DNA of 64,000 nucleotides from Dehalococcoidia bacterium (GCA_021462855.1 JAJTXQ010000049.1:240219-304218), one strand, 5' to 3'. Shown: positions 1-8,316, numbered from the stretch's first letter. Made by a program: numbers and translations. Notes: generated by a model not told the origin, from the sequence alone.

Positions 1-400
1 TGTTGATCACGGGGATGATCTGCAGATTCGCGTCGACGGCGAGGTAGACGTTGGCCAGCGTCTGCGCCTGGATGCCCTGCGCGGCGTCGACGACGAGGAC
101 GGCGCCCTCGCAGGCGGCAAGCGCGCGCGATACCTCGTAGCCGAAGTCGACGTGGCCCGGCGTATCGATCAGGTTGAGCTCGTATTCGACGCCGTCGCCG
201 GCGGTGAACGCCATGCGGACGGCCTTGGCCTTGATGGTGACGCCCTTCTCGCGCTCGAGGTCCATGGCATCGAGCACCTGCTCGGCCATGTCACGGCGGG
301 CGATCGTCCCGGTCTGCTCCAGGAAGCGGTCCGCGAGGGTGGATTTGCCGTGGTCGATGTGGGCGATGATGCAGAAGTTGCGGATGCGCGATGGTTCCAT
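1..400 (-). CDS. lepA: Elongation factor 4 (LepA), N-terminal part
   Basis: This is the first 133 residues of the ribosome back-translocating GTPase EF4; the rest lies beyond the left edge. The G1 motif AHIDHGKST (about residues 13-21), the switch region with [11 protein letters not shown] and the G3 motif DTPGHVDF are all present in order, and the sequence then reads [19 protein letters not shown], which is typical of LepA rather than EF-G or TypA. The start is the ATG read on the minus strand at 400-398, immediately giving [18 protein letters not shown], the usual LepA N-terminus. A small CGCCTG/CAGGCG hairpin (402-421) lies just upstream. It follows the ABC exporter genes on the same strand with a 45-bp gap, so it could be co-transcribed with them. 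Confidence 0.96.
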   Translation of the reverse strand, partial: MEPSRIRNFCIIAHIDHGKSTLADRFLEQTGTIARRDMAEQVLDAMDLEREKGVTIKAKAVRMAFTAGDGVEYELNLIDTPGHVDFGYEVSRALAACEGAVLVVDAAQGIQAQTLANVYLAVDANLQIIPVIN

Positions 401-445
401 GCGCCTGCATCGTATCAGGCGGGGTGTGGAGTCACACGGCGGCGG

Positions 446-1210
446 TCAGGCGGTGCGGCTGCGCAGCGCGAGCGCGACGAGCCCGCCGGTGAATGCGCCA
501 AGTCCGGCGATCGCCCCGAACGCGGCGGCGAGCGAGCCGGCGTCCCAGCCATCGAGCACCAGGCCGCGCATGCCTTCGAGCACGTAGGTCACGGGGTTGA
601 TCGTCGCGAGGAACTCGAGCCAGCCGGCGAAGATCTCCTTCGGCGCGAACGCCGGCGAAAGGAAGAGCAGGGGGAAGAACAGGAGGAAGCCGGTCTGCGC
701 CGCCTGTGCGCTGCCGGTCTTCAGCGCGATCGCCACGCCGATGCAGGCGTAGGTCAGGCCGAAGAGCCCGCTCATGAACAACAGCACGACGATGCCGAGC
801 GGCCCCGACTCCATGCCCGACCCGGCGATGATGCCGACGAGGACGATCGCCGCCGTCAGCACGGTGACGCGGATCCCGTCGGCGGCGAGCCGCCCGAGCA
901 CGAGCGACAGCCGCGGCGTCGGCGTGAGCAGCAACTTGTCGAAGTAGCCGCGCTCGATGTCCGTGGTCATTCCGAGGCCGGATGCGCCCGCCGCGCCGGC
1001 GGCCGCCTGCAGGATGGCCACCGGCATTTGGAACGCCGTGTAGTTCTCGACGCCGAACGCGCGGCCGGCGACGTTGCCGATCGCGCCGACGGTGACCGCG
1101 AAGAAGAACATCGGGATGAAGATGTTCGTGATCTCGAACACCGGCTGGCGGATCGTCTCGCGCAGCGCGCGAAGCGTGAGCCACCAGGTGTCGGCGATGA
1201 GCCTGGTCAT
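446..1210 (-). CDS. ABC-2 type transporter permease
   Basis: A 254-residue integral membrane protein of the ABC-2 family (daunorubicin-resistance DrrB type), the membrane half of an exporter with the ATPase encoded just upstream. It has about six hydrophobic segments, including ITNIFIPMFFFAVTVGAIG near residue 28 and FLLFFPLLFLSPAFAP near 175, and the family signature NPVTYVLEGMRGL close to the C-terminus. The ATG at 1210 has a GGGAGGAA ribosome binding site and overlaps the ATPase stop codon by 4 bp (ATGA), so translation is probably coupled. The substrate cannot be deduced; drugs, lipids or glycans are exported by relatives. Confidence 0.9.
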   Translation of the reverse strand: MTRLIADTWWLTLRALRETIRQPVFEITNIFIPMFFFAVTVGAIGNVAGRAFGVENYTAFQMPVAILQAAAGAAGASGLGMTTDIERGYFDKLLLTPTPRLSLVLGRLAADGIRVTVLTAAIVLVGIIAGSGMESGPLGIVVLLFMSGLFGLTYACIGVAIALKTGSAQAAQTGFLLFFPLLFLSPAFAPKEIFAGWLEFLATINPVTYVLEGMRGLVLDGWDAGSLAAAFGAIAGLGAFTGGLVALALRSRTA

Positions 1211-2193
1211 GGTTTCCTCCCGCCCACGGGCTGCGGCACGGCGTGATCTTCTTCGAGGTGATGGCCGGTGGCGCGCAGGAACACATCGTCAAGCGTGGGC
1301 TGGGCGACCGACACCTCGCGCGCGCGCATGCCAGCCTCGTTGAGCATCAGCACGATGCGGGCGACGGCGGCGGCGCCATCGGGCACGTAGACGATCAGCG
1401 TGTCGGCGACGGTGCGCGTGTCGCCGACGCCTTCGAGCCGGCGGATCACGGCGGCCGCCCGATCGAGCTCGGCATCGCTGCCATCGAGCGCCACCGTCAC
1501 GCGGTCGTTGCCGATACTCGCTTTGAGCGCGGCCGGCGACCCCTGCGCGACGATGCACCCGGCGTCCATGATGGCGACGTCGTCGGCGAGGCGGTCGGCT
1601 TCTTCCAGGTACTGGGTGGTGAGGAAGAATGTCACGCCCTCGTTCTGGTTCAGCTCGCGGACGTAGCGCCAGATCGCCTCGCGGCTGATCGGGTCAAGGC
1701 CGGTGGTGGGCTCGTCGAGGAACACCACCTTCGGGCGATGGACGAGGGCGGCGGCGAGGTCGAGGCGCCGCTGCATGCCGCCGGAGTACGTCTTGATGGC
1801 GCGGTCGGCGGCGTCCTCGAGGTCGACGACGCGCAGCAGCTGTTGCACGCGCGCCGCCAGGTCGCGCGGCTGCACGCCGTAGAGGCGCGCCTGCAGCGTC
1901 AACAGCTCGCGCCCCGTCTGGAGGTCGTCGAGCCCGGCCTCCTGCAGCGCGACGCCGATGGCGTGGCGGACCTGCGCCGCCTGCCGCGCCACGTCGAGCC
2001 CGGCGACGCGCGCCGTGCCGGCGGTCGGGCGGAGCAGCGTCGTCAGCATGCGGACAGTCGTCGTCTTGCCGGAACCGTTTTGGCCAAGGAAGCCGAAGAT
2101 GGCGCCGTCGCCGATCGCCAGGTCGATGCCGTCGACGGCGCGGATATCCGGCGCGAAGTGCTTCTGGAGCCCCTCGGCGAAAATCGCGGTCAG
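1207..2193 (-). CDS. ABC transporter ATP-binding protein, apparent CTG start
   Basis: The ATPase of the exporter, DrrA-like, about 328 residues. Walker A GQNGSGKTT lies near residues 37-45 of the start chosen here, the signature reads YSGGMQRRLDLAAAL and Walker B VVFLDEPTTGLDP, followed by the C-terminal domain usual for DrrA-type proteins. The first ATG (2049) lies after Walker A and would destroy the fold, so translation must begin upstream. Between the in-frame TGA at 2256-2254 and Walker A there is no ATG, GTG or TTG. The CTG at 2193-2191 is preceded at 4-5 bp spacing by AGGGGAGGA (2206-2198), a strong ribosome binding site, and gives a normal N-terminus (LTAIFAEGLQKHF). I therefore call a CTG start; a sequence error is the alternative. 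Confidence 0.82.
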   Translation of the reverse strand: MTAIFAEGLQKHFAPDIRAVDGIDLAIGDGAIFGFLGQNGSGKTTTVRMLTTLLRPTAGTARVAGLDVARQAAQVRHAIGVALQEAGLDDLQTGRELLTLQARLYGVQPRDLAARVQQLLRVVDLEDAADRAIKTYSGGMQRRLDLAAALVHRPKVVFLDEPTTGLDPISREAIWRYVRELNQNEGVTFFLTTQYLEEADRLADDVAIMDAGCIVAQGSPAALKASIGNDRVTVALDGSDAELDRAAAVIRRLEGVGDTRTVADTLIVYVPDGAAAVARIVLMLNEAGMRAREVSVAQPTLDDVFLRATGHHLEEDHAVPQPVGGRKP

Positions 2194-2317
2194 AGCGTCC
2201 TCCCCTGCGGCCGTATGGGCGCGGCGGCGTCTCAGTCTACCGGCCGGACGCCGTCACGCCGCACGGGCGCGATTGCGGGATCCGCAACGGCGCCCGGATC
2301 TTGGGGATCACCCTGTC

Positions 2318-2347
2318 TTGAAACTGGCCCGGCGAGTTCCGTATACT
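2318..2347 (+). promoter_or_regulatory. Sigma70-type promoter of the nusA-infB operon
   Basis: TTGAAA at 2318-2323, an 18-bp spacer and TATACT at 2342-2347. Transcription would start near 2354, giving a leader of about 65 nt before nusA. It faces away from the ABC exporter genes. Confidence 0.75.
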
Positions 2348-2357
2348 GGCGACGAAC

Positions 2358-2400
2358 TCTGAAGATTCCGATTCAGAAGTGGGCCTGCGCCCACTTTTTT
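2358..2400 (+). promoter_or_regulatory. Terminator-like hairpin in the nusA leader (putative attenuator)
   Basis: A perfect 8-bp stem AAGTGGGC/GCCCACTT (2377-2384 with 2389-2396), loop CTGC, runs straight into six T residues (2395-2400): a textbook intrinsic terminator between the promoter and the nusA start. A preceding 6-bp hairpin TCTGAA/TTCAGA (2358-2363 with 2372-2377) shares base 2377 with it, so the two may compete. Since NusA enhances pausing and intrinsic termination, feedback control of nusA by premature termination is a reasonable inference. Confidence 0.7.
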
Positions 2401-2418
2401 GTTCGCTACAGGGGTGCG

Positions 2419-3960
2419 ATGAAGAGCGAGTTCATTACGGCGATCACGGCGCTTGCCGCCGAGAAGAACCTGCCGAGGGATGTGGTACTCGAGGCGGTCG
2501 AAGTTGCGCTTGCGTCGGCGTACAAAAAGGACAACCTCGCGCAGTCGAACGTGGTGGTGAAGATCAGCCCGGACGACGGCTCGGTGCACGTCTACACGCA
2601 GAAGGACGTCGTCGAAGAAGTCGAGGACGACAAGGTGCAGATGACCGTCGACGAGGCGCGCCCGTACAAGCCGGACGCGCGCATCGGCGACACGCTGCTG
2701 TTCGACGCGACGCCGGCCAACGCCGGGCGCATCGCCGCGCAGACGGCGAAGCAGGTCGTGCTGCAGCGCCTGCGCGAAGCCGAGCGCGAGGTGGTGTACG
2801 AGGAGTACTCCGGCAAGGAGAGCGACATCGTCTCCGGCCTGGTGCAGCGGCTCGAAGGACGCAACGTCATCATCGACCTGGGGCGGACGGAGGGCGTGCT
2901 GCCGCCGGCTGAGCAGGTGCGCGCCGAGCACTACCGCGCCGGCCAGCGGCTGAAGGTGCTGCTCGTCGAGGTGTCGAAGGCGACGAAGGGGCCGCAGATC
3001 CTCGTCTCGCGCACGCACAAGGACCTGTTGCGCCGCCTGTTCGAGCTCGAAGTGCCGGAGATCTTCAAGGGCATCGTCGAGATCAAGTCGATCGCGCGGG
3101 AGGCGGGGTATCGCTCGAAGGTCGCGGTATGGTCGCGGCAGGAGGGCGTCGATCCGGTCGGCGCGTGCGTGGGGATGCGCGGGATCCGCATCCAGAACGT
3201 GGTGAATGAGCTTAACGGCGAGCGCATCGACGTCGTGCAATGGGACCCGGAGCCGTCGCGGTTCGTGGCGAACGCGCTCAGCCCGGCGCAGGTCGTCAGC
3301 GTCTTCACGCACGAGGAGGAGAACACCGCGGAGGTCGTGGTGCCGGACCGGCAGTTGTCGCTCGCGATCGGCAAGGAAGGGCAGAACGCGCGGCTGGCGG
3401 CGAAGCTCACCGGCTGGCGCATCGACATCAAGAGCCAGAGCGCCTACGAGGAGGAGCTCGCGGCCAAGGGCATCACGCCGGAGCAGGCGGCGGCGTCGCT
3501 GCGCGAGGAGCAGCTGCGGCGCTCGCGCGAGGCAGCTGCGGCGGCCGCGGAACAGGCCCGCGTGGCCGCGGCGTCGCGCCCGCTGACGCCCGAGGAGGAG
3601 GTCGCGCTCCAATACGCCGAGACAGACGCAGAGACCGCGGTCGGGGAGGTGGCGCCGGAACCGGCGGCCGCGGCCGCGACCACGGCGGCTCCGCCGACGC
3701 CCGAGCCCGCGGCGCCCGGCGTCAAGCCGGCCATCCGGTTCGCCGAGGAGCTCGTGCGGCCACCGCTCGAGGATCTGCGCCCGGGCGTGAAGAAGAAGGC
3801 GAGCAGCGGCGGGACGCCCGGCCGCCGCCGCGACGAAGAGGAGCGGGAGCGCGCCGCCGCCGCGAAGCGCGCCAAGGGAGGCGGCGGCTCGAAGCGCATC
3901 CTGCCGGACATGGACGAAGAAGACGAAGACGGGCAAGACGAGTACAGCGACCCTATCTAG
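2419..3960 (+). CDS. nusA: Transcription termination/antitermination factor NusA
   Basis: A 513-residue NusA, which binds RNA polymerase and controls pausing, termination and antitermination. The N-terminal polymerase-binding domain (about 1-125, beginning MKSEFITAITALAAEKNLPRD) is followed by an S1 domain (about 130-200, with GRNVIIDLGRTEGVLPP) and two KH domains (about 225-345, with GACVGMRGIRIQNVVNELNG and LAIGKEGQNARLAAKLTGW). The last 165 residues are a low-complexity Ala/Glu/Arg/Pro-rich tail ending in an acidic stretch, unlike the AR domains of proteobacterial NusA. The ATG at 2419 follows AGGGGTGCG. It leads the rnpM-infB-rbfA-truB operon, but the usual upstream neighbour rimP is absent here. 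Confidence 0.97.
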   Translation: MKSEFITAITALAAEKNLPRDVVLEAVEVALASAYKKDNLAQSNVVVKISPDDGSVHVYTQKDVVEEVEDDKVQMTVDEARPYKPDARIGDTLLFDATPANAGRIAAQTAKQVVLQRLREAEREVVYEEYSGKESDIVSGLVQRLEGRNVIIDLGRTEGVLPPAEQVRAEHYRAGQRLKVLLVEVSKATKGPQILVSRTHKDLLRRLFELEVPEIFKGIVEIKSIAREAGYRSKVAVWSRQEGVDPVGACVGMRGIRIQNVVNELNGERIDVVQWDPEPSRFVANALSPAQVVSVFTHEEENTAEVVVPDRQLSLAIGKEGQNARLAAKLTGWRIDIKSQSAYEEELAAKGITPEQAAASLREEQLRRSREAAAAAAEQARVAAASRPLTPEEEVALQYAETDAETAVGEVAPEPAAAAATTAAPPTPEPAAPGVKPAIRFAEELVRPPLEDLRPGVKKKASSGGTPGRRRDEEERERAAAAKRAKGGGGSKRILPDMDEEDEDGQDEYSDPI

Positions 3961-3964
3961 TACC

Positions 3965-4264
3965 ATGACAAAGGCAACGTCAGGCGCCCGCCCACGCACC
4001 GTGCCGCAGCGCACGTGCATCGCCTGCAGGAGCACCGAGGCGAAGCGCGCGCTCGTGCGGGTCGTGCGCACGCCGGAAGGCCGCGTCGAGCTGGACCCGA
4101 CGGGGAAGAAGAACGGCCGCGGCGCCTACGTGCACGAGCAACGCGCCTGCTGGGACGAGGCGCTGAAGAAGGACCGCCTGGCGCGCGCGCTCAAGGTGCA
4201 GGTGCCGGCGCCGGACCTCGCGGAGCTGAAGGCGCACGCTGAGACGCTGGCCGCAACATCGTGA
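3965..4264 (+). CDS. rnpM: YlxR/RnpM family RNA-binding protein
   Basis: A 99-residue protein of the DUF448/YlxR family, located where it is found in many bacteria, between nusA and infB. The family hallmark [20 protein letters not shown] (around residues 17-36) is intact, followed by the GRGAYVH motif and the conserved C-terminal [12 protein letters not shown] region. In Bacillus subtilis YlxR (RnpM) has been described as a modulator of RNase P; earlier work treated it as a nucleoid-associated protein. The start ATG lies 4 bp after the nusA stop codon, and infB starts 11 bp after its end, so it is expressed with the translation-factor operon. Confidence 0.93.
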   Translation: MTKATSGARPRTVPQRTCIACRSTEAKRALVRVVRTPEGRVELDPTGKKNGRGAYVHEQRACWDEALKKDRLARALKVQVPAPDLAELKAHAETLAATS

Positions 4265-4275
4265 AACGGGTGTAG

Positions 4276-6060
4276 ATGACTACCAACGCGCAACCGAAGC
4301 AGGTCGATATCCCGCGAGTGCTTTCCGTGAAGGAGCTCGGGGAGTTGCTTGGCATCTCGCCGGTCGAGGTGATCAAGGAGTTGATGAAGAACGGCGTCAT
4401 GGCGTCCATCAACCAGGTGATCGACTTCGACACGGCGGCGATCGTGGCGACGGACCTGGGGTTCGACGCCACCGAGGCGCGCACGGCGGAGCAGGCCGAA
4501 GTCGTCATTGACCGCGCCGACGGGAAGATGGACATCCCCGAGGAGGAGGGCGCGGCGCTGGCGTCGCGCCCGCCGGTCGTGACCATCATGGGCCACGTCG
4601 ACCACGGCAAGACGAGCCTCCTCGACGCGATCCGCGAGACGAAGGTGACGGCCAGCGAGGCCGGCGGCATCACGCAGCACATCGGCGCGTACCAGGTGCA
4701 CTACAACGACCACGACATCACCTTCCTGGACACGCCGGGACACGAGGCATTCACGGCGATGCGGGCGCGCGGCGCGCAGGTGACCGACGTCGCCGTGCTG
4801 GTCGTCGCCGCGGACGACGGCGTGATGCCGCAGACGAAGGAAGCGATCGACCACGCGAAGGCGGCCGGCGTGCCGATCGTGGTGGCGATGAACAAGGTTG
4901 ACCTTGAGAACGCGAACCCGGACCGCGTGAAGAAGGAGCTGTCCGACAACGGCGTGGTGATCGAGGAGTGGGGCGGCGAGACGCCGCTCGTCCCGGTTTC
5001 GGCGAAGACGAGGACGGGGCTCGACGAGCTTCTGGAGAACATCCTCGTGGTGTCCGAGGTGCTGGAGCTGAAGGCGAATCCGGACCGGAGCGCCGTCGGC
5101 ATCGTCGTCGAGGCAGAGTTGAGCAAGACGCGCGGGCCGCTGGCGACGGTGCTCGTGAAGACGGGCACGCTGAACGCCGGCGACTACGTCGTCGTCGGCG
5201 AGACGATGGGGCGCATCAAGGCGATGCACAATGAGCACGGCAAGCGGATCAAGTCCGCGGGCCCGTCTGCGCCGGCGGAGATTCTCGGCCTGCAGAGCGT
5301 GCCGAAAGCCGGCGAGATGGTGCAGGTCGTTGGCGACGAGAAGACAGGGCGGCAGATGGTGCTGGAGCGCATCCGCGAGCGCGAGGCGGCGGCGATGCAC
5401 CAGCAGCAGCGCGTGTCGCTCGACTCGCTGTTCGGCGAGATCAGCGCGGGCAAGCTGAAGGAACTGAACATCATCCTCAAGACCGACGTGCAGGGCTCGA
5501 TCGAGCCGATCCGGAACTCGCTCGAGCGGCTGTCGAACGAGCAGGTGAAGGTGAAGATCATCCACACCGGCTCGGGATCGGTGACGGAGTCGGACGTGAT
5601 GCTGGCGGTCGCGTCGAAGGGGATCGTGATCGCGTTCAACACGGGGATGGAGGGGGGCGCGGAGCGACTGGCGCAGTCCGAAAAGGTCGACATAAGGCGA
5701 TACAGCGTCATCTATAACATCGTCGAGGACGTCGAGAAGGCGCTGAAGGGCATGCTGGAGCCGACGTTCAAGGAAGTGGTCACGGCGCATGCCGAGGTGC
5801 GGCAGGTGTTCCGCGTCGCGCGCAAGAGTTCCATCGCCGGCGCCTACGTGCGCGACGGCGCCGTGACGCGCACGGACACGGCGCGCGTGCTGCGCAACGA
5901 CGCGGTGATCCACGAAGGCCGCATCGCCTCGCTCAAGCGCTTCCAGGAGGACGTGCGCGAGGTGCAGACGAACTTCGAGTGTGGTGTGCAGGTCGACGGA
6001 TTCGACAGCTTCGAGCCCGGCGACGTCATCGAGTTCTTCAAGATGGAACGCGAGAGCTAG
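4276..6060 (+). CDS. infB: Translation initiation factor IF-2 (short form)
   Basis: IF-2 positions initiator fMet-tRNA on the 30S subunit and promotes subunit joining. At 594 residues this is a short form: it lacks the long disordered N-terminal region of enterobacterial IF-2 and begins almost directly with one IF2_N module (about 12-65, [20 protein letters not shown]). The GTPase domain follows with G1 GHVDHGKT (106-113), G3 DTPGHEAF and G4 NKVD, then domains II and III and a C-terminal fMet-tRNA-binding domain ending with [16 protein letters not shown]. The ATG at 4276 is 11 bp after rnpM. The short architecture is common in Chloroflexota and deep-branching bacteria. Confidence 0.97.
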   Translation: MTTNAQPKQVDIPRVLSVKELGELLGISPVEVIKELMKNGVMASINQVIDFDTAAIVATDLGFDATEARTAEQAEVVIDRADGKMDIPEEEGAALASRPPVVTIMGHVDHGKTSLLDAIRETKVTASEAGGITQHIGAYQVHYNDHDITFLDTPGHEAFTAMRARGAQVTDVAVLVVAADDGVMPQTKEAIDHAKAAGVPIVVAMNKVDLENANPDRVKKELSDNGVVIEEWGGETPLVPVSAKTRTGLDELLENILVVSEVLELKANPDRSAVGIVVEAELSKTRGPLATVLVKTGTLNAGDYVVVGETMGRIKAMHNEHGKRIKSAGPSAPAEILGLQSVPKAGEMVQVVGDEKTGRQMVLERIREREAAAMHQQQRVSLDSLFGEISAGKLKELNIILKTDVQGSIEPIRNSLERLSNEQVKVKIIHTGSGSVTESDVMLAVASKGIVIAFNTGMEGGAERLAQSEKVDIRRYSVIYNIVEDVEKALKGMLEPTFKEVVTAHAEVRQVFRVARKSSIAGAYVRDGAVTRTDTARVLRNDAVIHEGRIASLKRFQEDVREVQTNFECGVQVDGFDSFEPGDVIEFFKMERES

Positions 6061-6084
6061 CCGGCCCGCGTACGGGCTCCCGAC

Positions 6085-6444
6085 ATGTCCCGAAGGACCG
6101 AACGCATCAACGCGCAGCTGCGCGAGGAGATCAGTGACCTCCTCCGCGAAGACCTCGACGATCCGCGGATCGCGGGGCTCGTGTCGGTGACACACGTCGA
6201 CGTCTCGCCGGACATGCGGCGCGCCACGGCGTACGTGAGCGTGCTCGGCACCGACGAGGAGCGCGCGTCGACGCTTGCCGGGCTGGCGAGCGCGCGGCCG
6301 TTCTTCCGCCGGGAGCTGGGCCGCCGCCTGCACATCAAGCAGGTGCCGGACGTTGACTTCGTGGCCGACATGTCGCTTGAACGGGCGCAGGAGCTGACGG
6401 ATATGATGCGTCGCAACGCGGCGGAGCGCGGGGAGTTGATGTAA
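6085..6444 (+). CDS. rbfA: Ribosome-binding factor A
   Basis: A 119-residue RbfA, a KH-like 30S maturation factor that helps process the 5' end of 16S rRNA. It opens with SRRTERINAQLREEISDLL and has the conserved DPRIAGLVSVTHVDVSPDMRRATAYVSVLG core and the FFRRELGRRLHIKQVPDVDFV segment of the type II KH fold. It follows infB by 24 bp and its TAA shares one base with the next start codon (TAATG), so the operon order infB-rbfA-truB is conserved apart from the inserted acetyltransferase gene. Confidence 0.95.
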   Translation: MSRRTERINAQLREEISDLLREDLDDPRIAGLVSVTHVDVSPDMRRATAYVSVLGTDEERASTLAGLASARPFFRRELGRRLHIKQVPDVDFVADMSLERAQELTDMMRRNAAERGELM

Positions 6445-7043
6445 TGGCATGGATCGCCGGCGAGAAGGTGATGTTGCGGGCGTGGGAGCGCGAGGACGTG
6501 CGCTCACGCTGGGAAGCCGACCAGACCGCGGACAGCACGGAGATCCGGCTGCGTGACTGGCACGAGCCGCCGCGCTCGCTCCAGCAGCGCGAGGCGGAGT
6601 TCGACGCCCAGCAGGCAGACCCCGACCCGGCGACCGTCGCGCTGATCATCGAGGCGGAGGGGCGCGTTGTCGGCGACGTGAACCTGTTCCATTACGACGC
6701 GAAGAACCGCAACGCCTCGATCGGCCTGAGCATCTGGCGGCGCGAAGACCGCGACCGCGGCTACGGCACCGACGCGATGCGCGCGCTGATGCGCTGGGGC
6801 TTCCGCGAGTTCAACCTGCACCGCATCGAGCTGTCGGTCGCGCCGGAGAACGAGCGGGCGCTGCACGTGTACGCGAAGCTCGGGTTTGCGCTCGAAGGGC
6901 GGCGCCGCGAGTCCGCGTACGCGGACGGCCGCTACAACGACGAGGTCATCATGGGTGTCCTGCGCGCGGAGTTCGAGGCGCGCGACCATGCCGGGACGCG
7001 CGAGACGGCGGCGGGACGCACGCAGAGCGCGTCGACGGCGTGA
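6444..7043 (+). CDS. GNAT family N-acetyltransferase (RimJ/RimL-like)
   Basis: A 199-residue GNAT acetyltransferase inserted between rbfA and truB. The RimJ/RimL-type layout is visible: KVMLRAWEREDV near the N-terminus, a central ASIGLSIWRREDRDRGYGTDAM acetyl-CoA-binding motif (motif A, R/Q-x-x-G-x-G/A equivalent DRGYGTD), then NLHRIELSVAPENERALHVYAKLGFALEGRRRE (motif B). The last 30 residues are low complexity. It shares one base with the rbfA stop and overlaps truB by 4 bp, so it is embedded in the ribosome-maturation operon, which makes N-terminal acetylation of a ribosomal or translation protein an attractive but unproven role. Confidence 0.88.
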   Translation: MAWIAGEKVMLRAWEREDVRSRWEADQTADSTEIRLRDWHEPPRSLQQREAEFDAQQADPDPATVALIIEAEGRVVGDVNLFHYDAKNRNASIGLSIWRREDRDRGYGTDAMRALMRWGFREFNLHRIELSVAPENERALHVYAKLGFALEGRRRESAYADGRYNDEVIMGVLRAEFEARDHAGTRETAAGRTQSASTA

Positions 7044-7951
7044 CCTTCGACGGCTTCTTCGTCGTCGACAAGCCTTCGGGCGTCACCTCGTTTTCGATCG
7101 TCTCACTGGCGCGGCGTCTGACGGGCGTGCGCCGCGTCGGTCACGCGGGGACGCTTGACCCGCTCGCCAGCGGCGTGCTGCCGATCGCCGTCGGCGTCGC
7201 CGCCCGGCTCATCGAGTACCTCGACGAGGACCGCAAGACCTACCTCGCCACCGTACGGCTCGGCATCGCGACGGATACGTACGACGCCGAGGGCGCCGTC
7301 ACCGCCGAAGCCGACGCATCGGACGTCGACGAGGCGGCCGTGCGGGACGCGCTCCGGTCGTTTGTCGGTGTGATCGAGCAGACGCCGCCGGTGTACAGCG
7401 CCATCAAGGTCGCGGGGAAGCCGCTCTATCGCTACGCGCGCGCCGGGGGGGAGGTGCCGCGGCCGCGCGCGCGCACGGTGCGCATCGACGCGATCGAGCT
7501 CCTGCGGTTCGAGCCGCCGGTGGTGGAGTTCGAGGTGCGTTGCGGCGGCGGGACGTACATCCGGTCGCTGGCGCACGACCTGGGCGGGCGGCTGGGATGC
7601 GGCGCGCACCTGGCGGCGCTCCGGCGCACGCGCAGCGGCGGCTTCGGCATCGGAGACGCGCACACGCCCGAGGCGTTGCGCGAAGCGGCGGAGGGCGGGT
7701 GCCTGGAGGACCTGCTGCTGGCGCCCGACCGGGCGGTAGAGCGGCTGCCCGCGGCCATCCTTGGCGGCGCGCGCACGCGAGACGTGGCGGACGGGCGCGA
7801 GGTGACGCTCGACCGCGCGTCCGACGCCCCGTCGTGCCGCGCGTACAGCGTCGAAGGGGCGCTCGTGGCGATGCTCGCGCCGGCGGCGGCGGGCCGTTGG
7901 CGGCCCCGAAAAGTGCTCCTGGAGCGGACAAAACAGGCCGATCAGGCGTGA
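7040..7951 (+). CDS. truB: tRNA pseudouridine(55) synthase TruB
   Basis: TruB makes pseudouridine 55 in the T loop of tRNAs. The catalytic aspartate motif HAGTLDPLASGVLP (Asp40) is intact, with GFFVVDKPSGVTSF at the N-terminus, the KxxYRYARAGGEV tRNA-binding region and the RCGGGTYIRSLAHDLG motif around residue 170. The 303-residue length and C-terminal PUA-like part are normal. The start is GTG at 7040, overlapping the preceding gene by 4 bp (GTGA). It closes the nusA operon; a promoter for the next unit begins 48 bp downstream. Confidence 0.96.
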   Translation: MTFDGFFVVDKPSGVTSFSIVSLARRLTGVRRVGHAGTLDPLASGVLPIAVGVAARLIEYLDEDRKTYLATVRLGIATDTYDAEGAVTAEADASDVDEAAVRDALRSFVGVIEQTPPVYSAIKVAGKPLYRYARAGGEVPRPRARTVRIDAIELLRFEPPVVEFEVRCGGGTYIRSLAHDLGGRLGCGAHLAALRRTRSGGFGIGDAHTPEALREAAEGGCLEDLLLAPDRAVERLPAAILGGARTRDVADGREVTLDRASDAPSCRAYSVEGALVAMLAPAAAGRWRPRKVLLERTKQADQA

Positions 7952-7998
7952 ATTTCGCGCATCTGGCCAGATTCGGCCCAGATTCGCCCGCGATTCGC

Positions 7999-8026
7999 TT
8001 GACAACTTCCGGGCCGGGTCTATTAT
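7999..8026 (+). promoter_or_regulatory. Strong sigma70-type promoter for the DUF5679 gene
   Basis: A consensus TTGACA (7999-8004), 16-bp spacer and TATTAT (8021-8026), the closest match to consensus in this window. Predicted start near 8033 gives an 85-nt leader containing a small GAGCAG/CTGCTC hairpin (8048-8061). Confidence 0.8.
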
Positions 8027-8118
8027 GCGAACGACCCGAGGCAAACGAGCAGAACTGCTCATCAGCGTAATCGGTAGTCCGACCGGTGCCGACGCCAAGC
8101 CGAATAGGAGGGAAATCC

Positions 8119-8262
8119 GTGGAAGCCTACTGCCTGAAGTGCCGGACGCAGCGCGAGATGAAGGACCCGTCCGCGGTGACGATGAAGAATGGCAAGCCCG
8201 CGACGAAGGGCACGTGCCCCGTCTGCGGCACAGGGATGTACAAGATCGGCAAGGCGAAGTAA
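8119..8262 (+). CDS. Small DUF5679-type zinc-ribbon protein
   Basis: A 47-residue protein starting with GTG at 8119, preceded by an excellent ribosome binding site (AGGAGGG, 6-bp spacing). Two CxxC knuckles, YCLKCRTQ (residues 4-10) and TCPVCGTG (32-39), with MKDP and a Lys-rich C-terminus identify the DUF5679 family, small zinc ribbons found in Chloroflexota and Actinobacteria with no assigned function. It has its own near-consensus promoter and a strong terminator hairpin, so it forms a monocistronic and probably highly expressed unit. The fold suggests nucleic-acid or ribosome binding, but nothing in the sequence proves it. Confidence 0.9.
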   Translation: MEAYCLKCRTQREMKDPSAVTMKNGKPATKGTCPVCGTGMYKIGKAK

Positions 8263-8285
8263 CCGCCTCGCCTCAGGCACAACGA

Positions 8286-8316
8286 CGAAGGGGACGGCGC
8301 GCAGCCGTCCCCTTCG
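8286..8316 (+). terminator. Hairpin terminator after the DUF5679 gene
   Basis: A 13-bp perfect stem CGAAGGGGACGGC with GCCGTCCCCTTCG, 5-nt loop, followed by GGTTTCG. The U tract is weak but the stem is very stable. Confidence 0.75.

Noticed and set aside
402..421. CGCCTG/CAGGCG hairpin before lepA as an operator
   Set aside because: Only six base pairs with an 8-nt loop; expected by chance in DNA of this composition.
2308..4071. Long open frame on the minus strand opposite nusA, potentially 587 residues
   Set aside because: It lies antisense to a complete, well-conserved NusA, has a His/Arg/Leu-rich composition and no domain; it is a by-product of GC-rich third positions.
4126..6507. 793-codon open frame antisense to infB and rbfA
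   Set aside because: Antisense to essential translation genes and rich in Arg/His/Leu repeats without any recognisable motif; no ribosome binding site.
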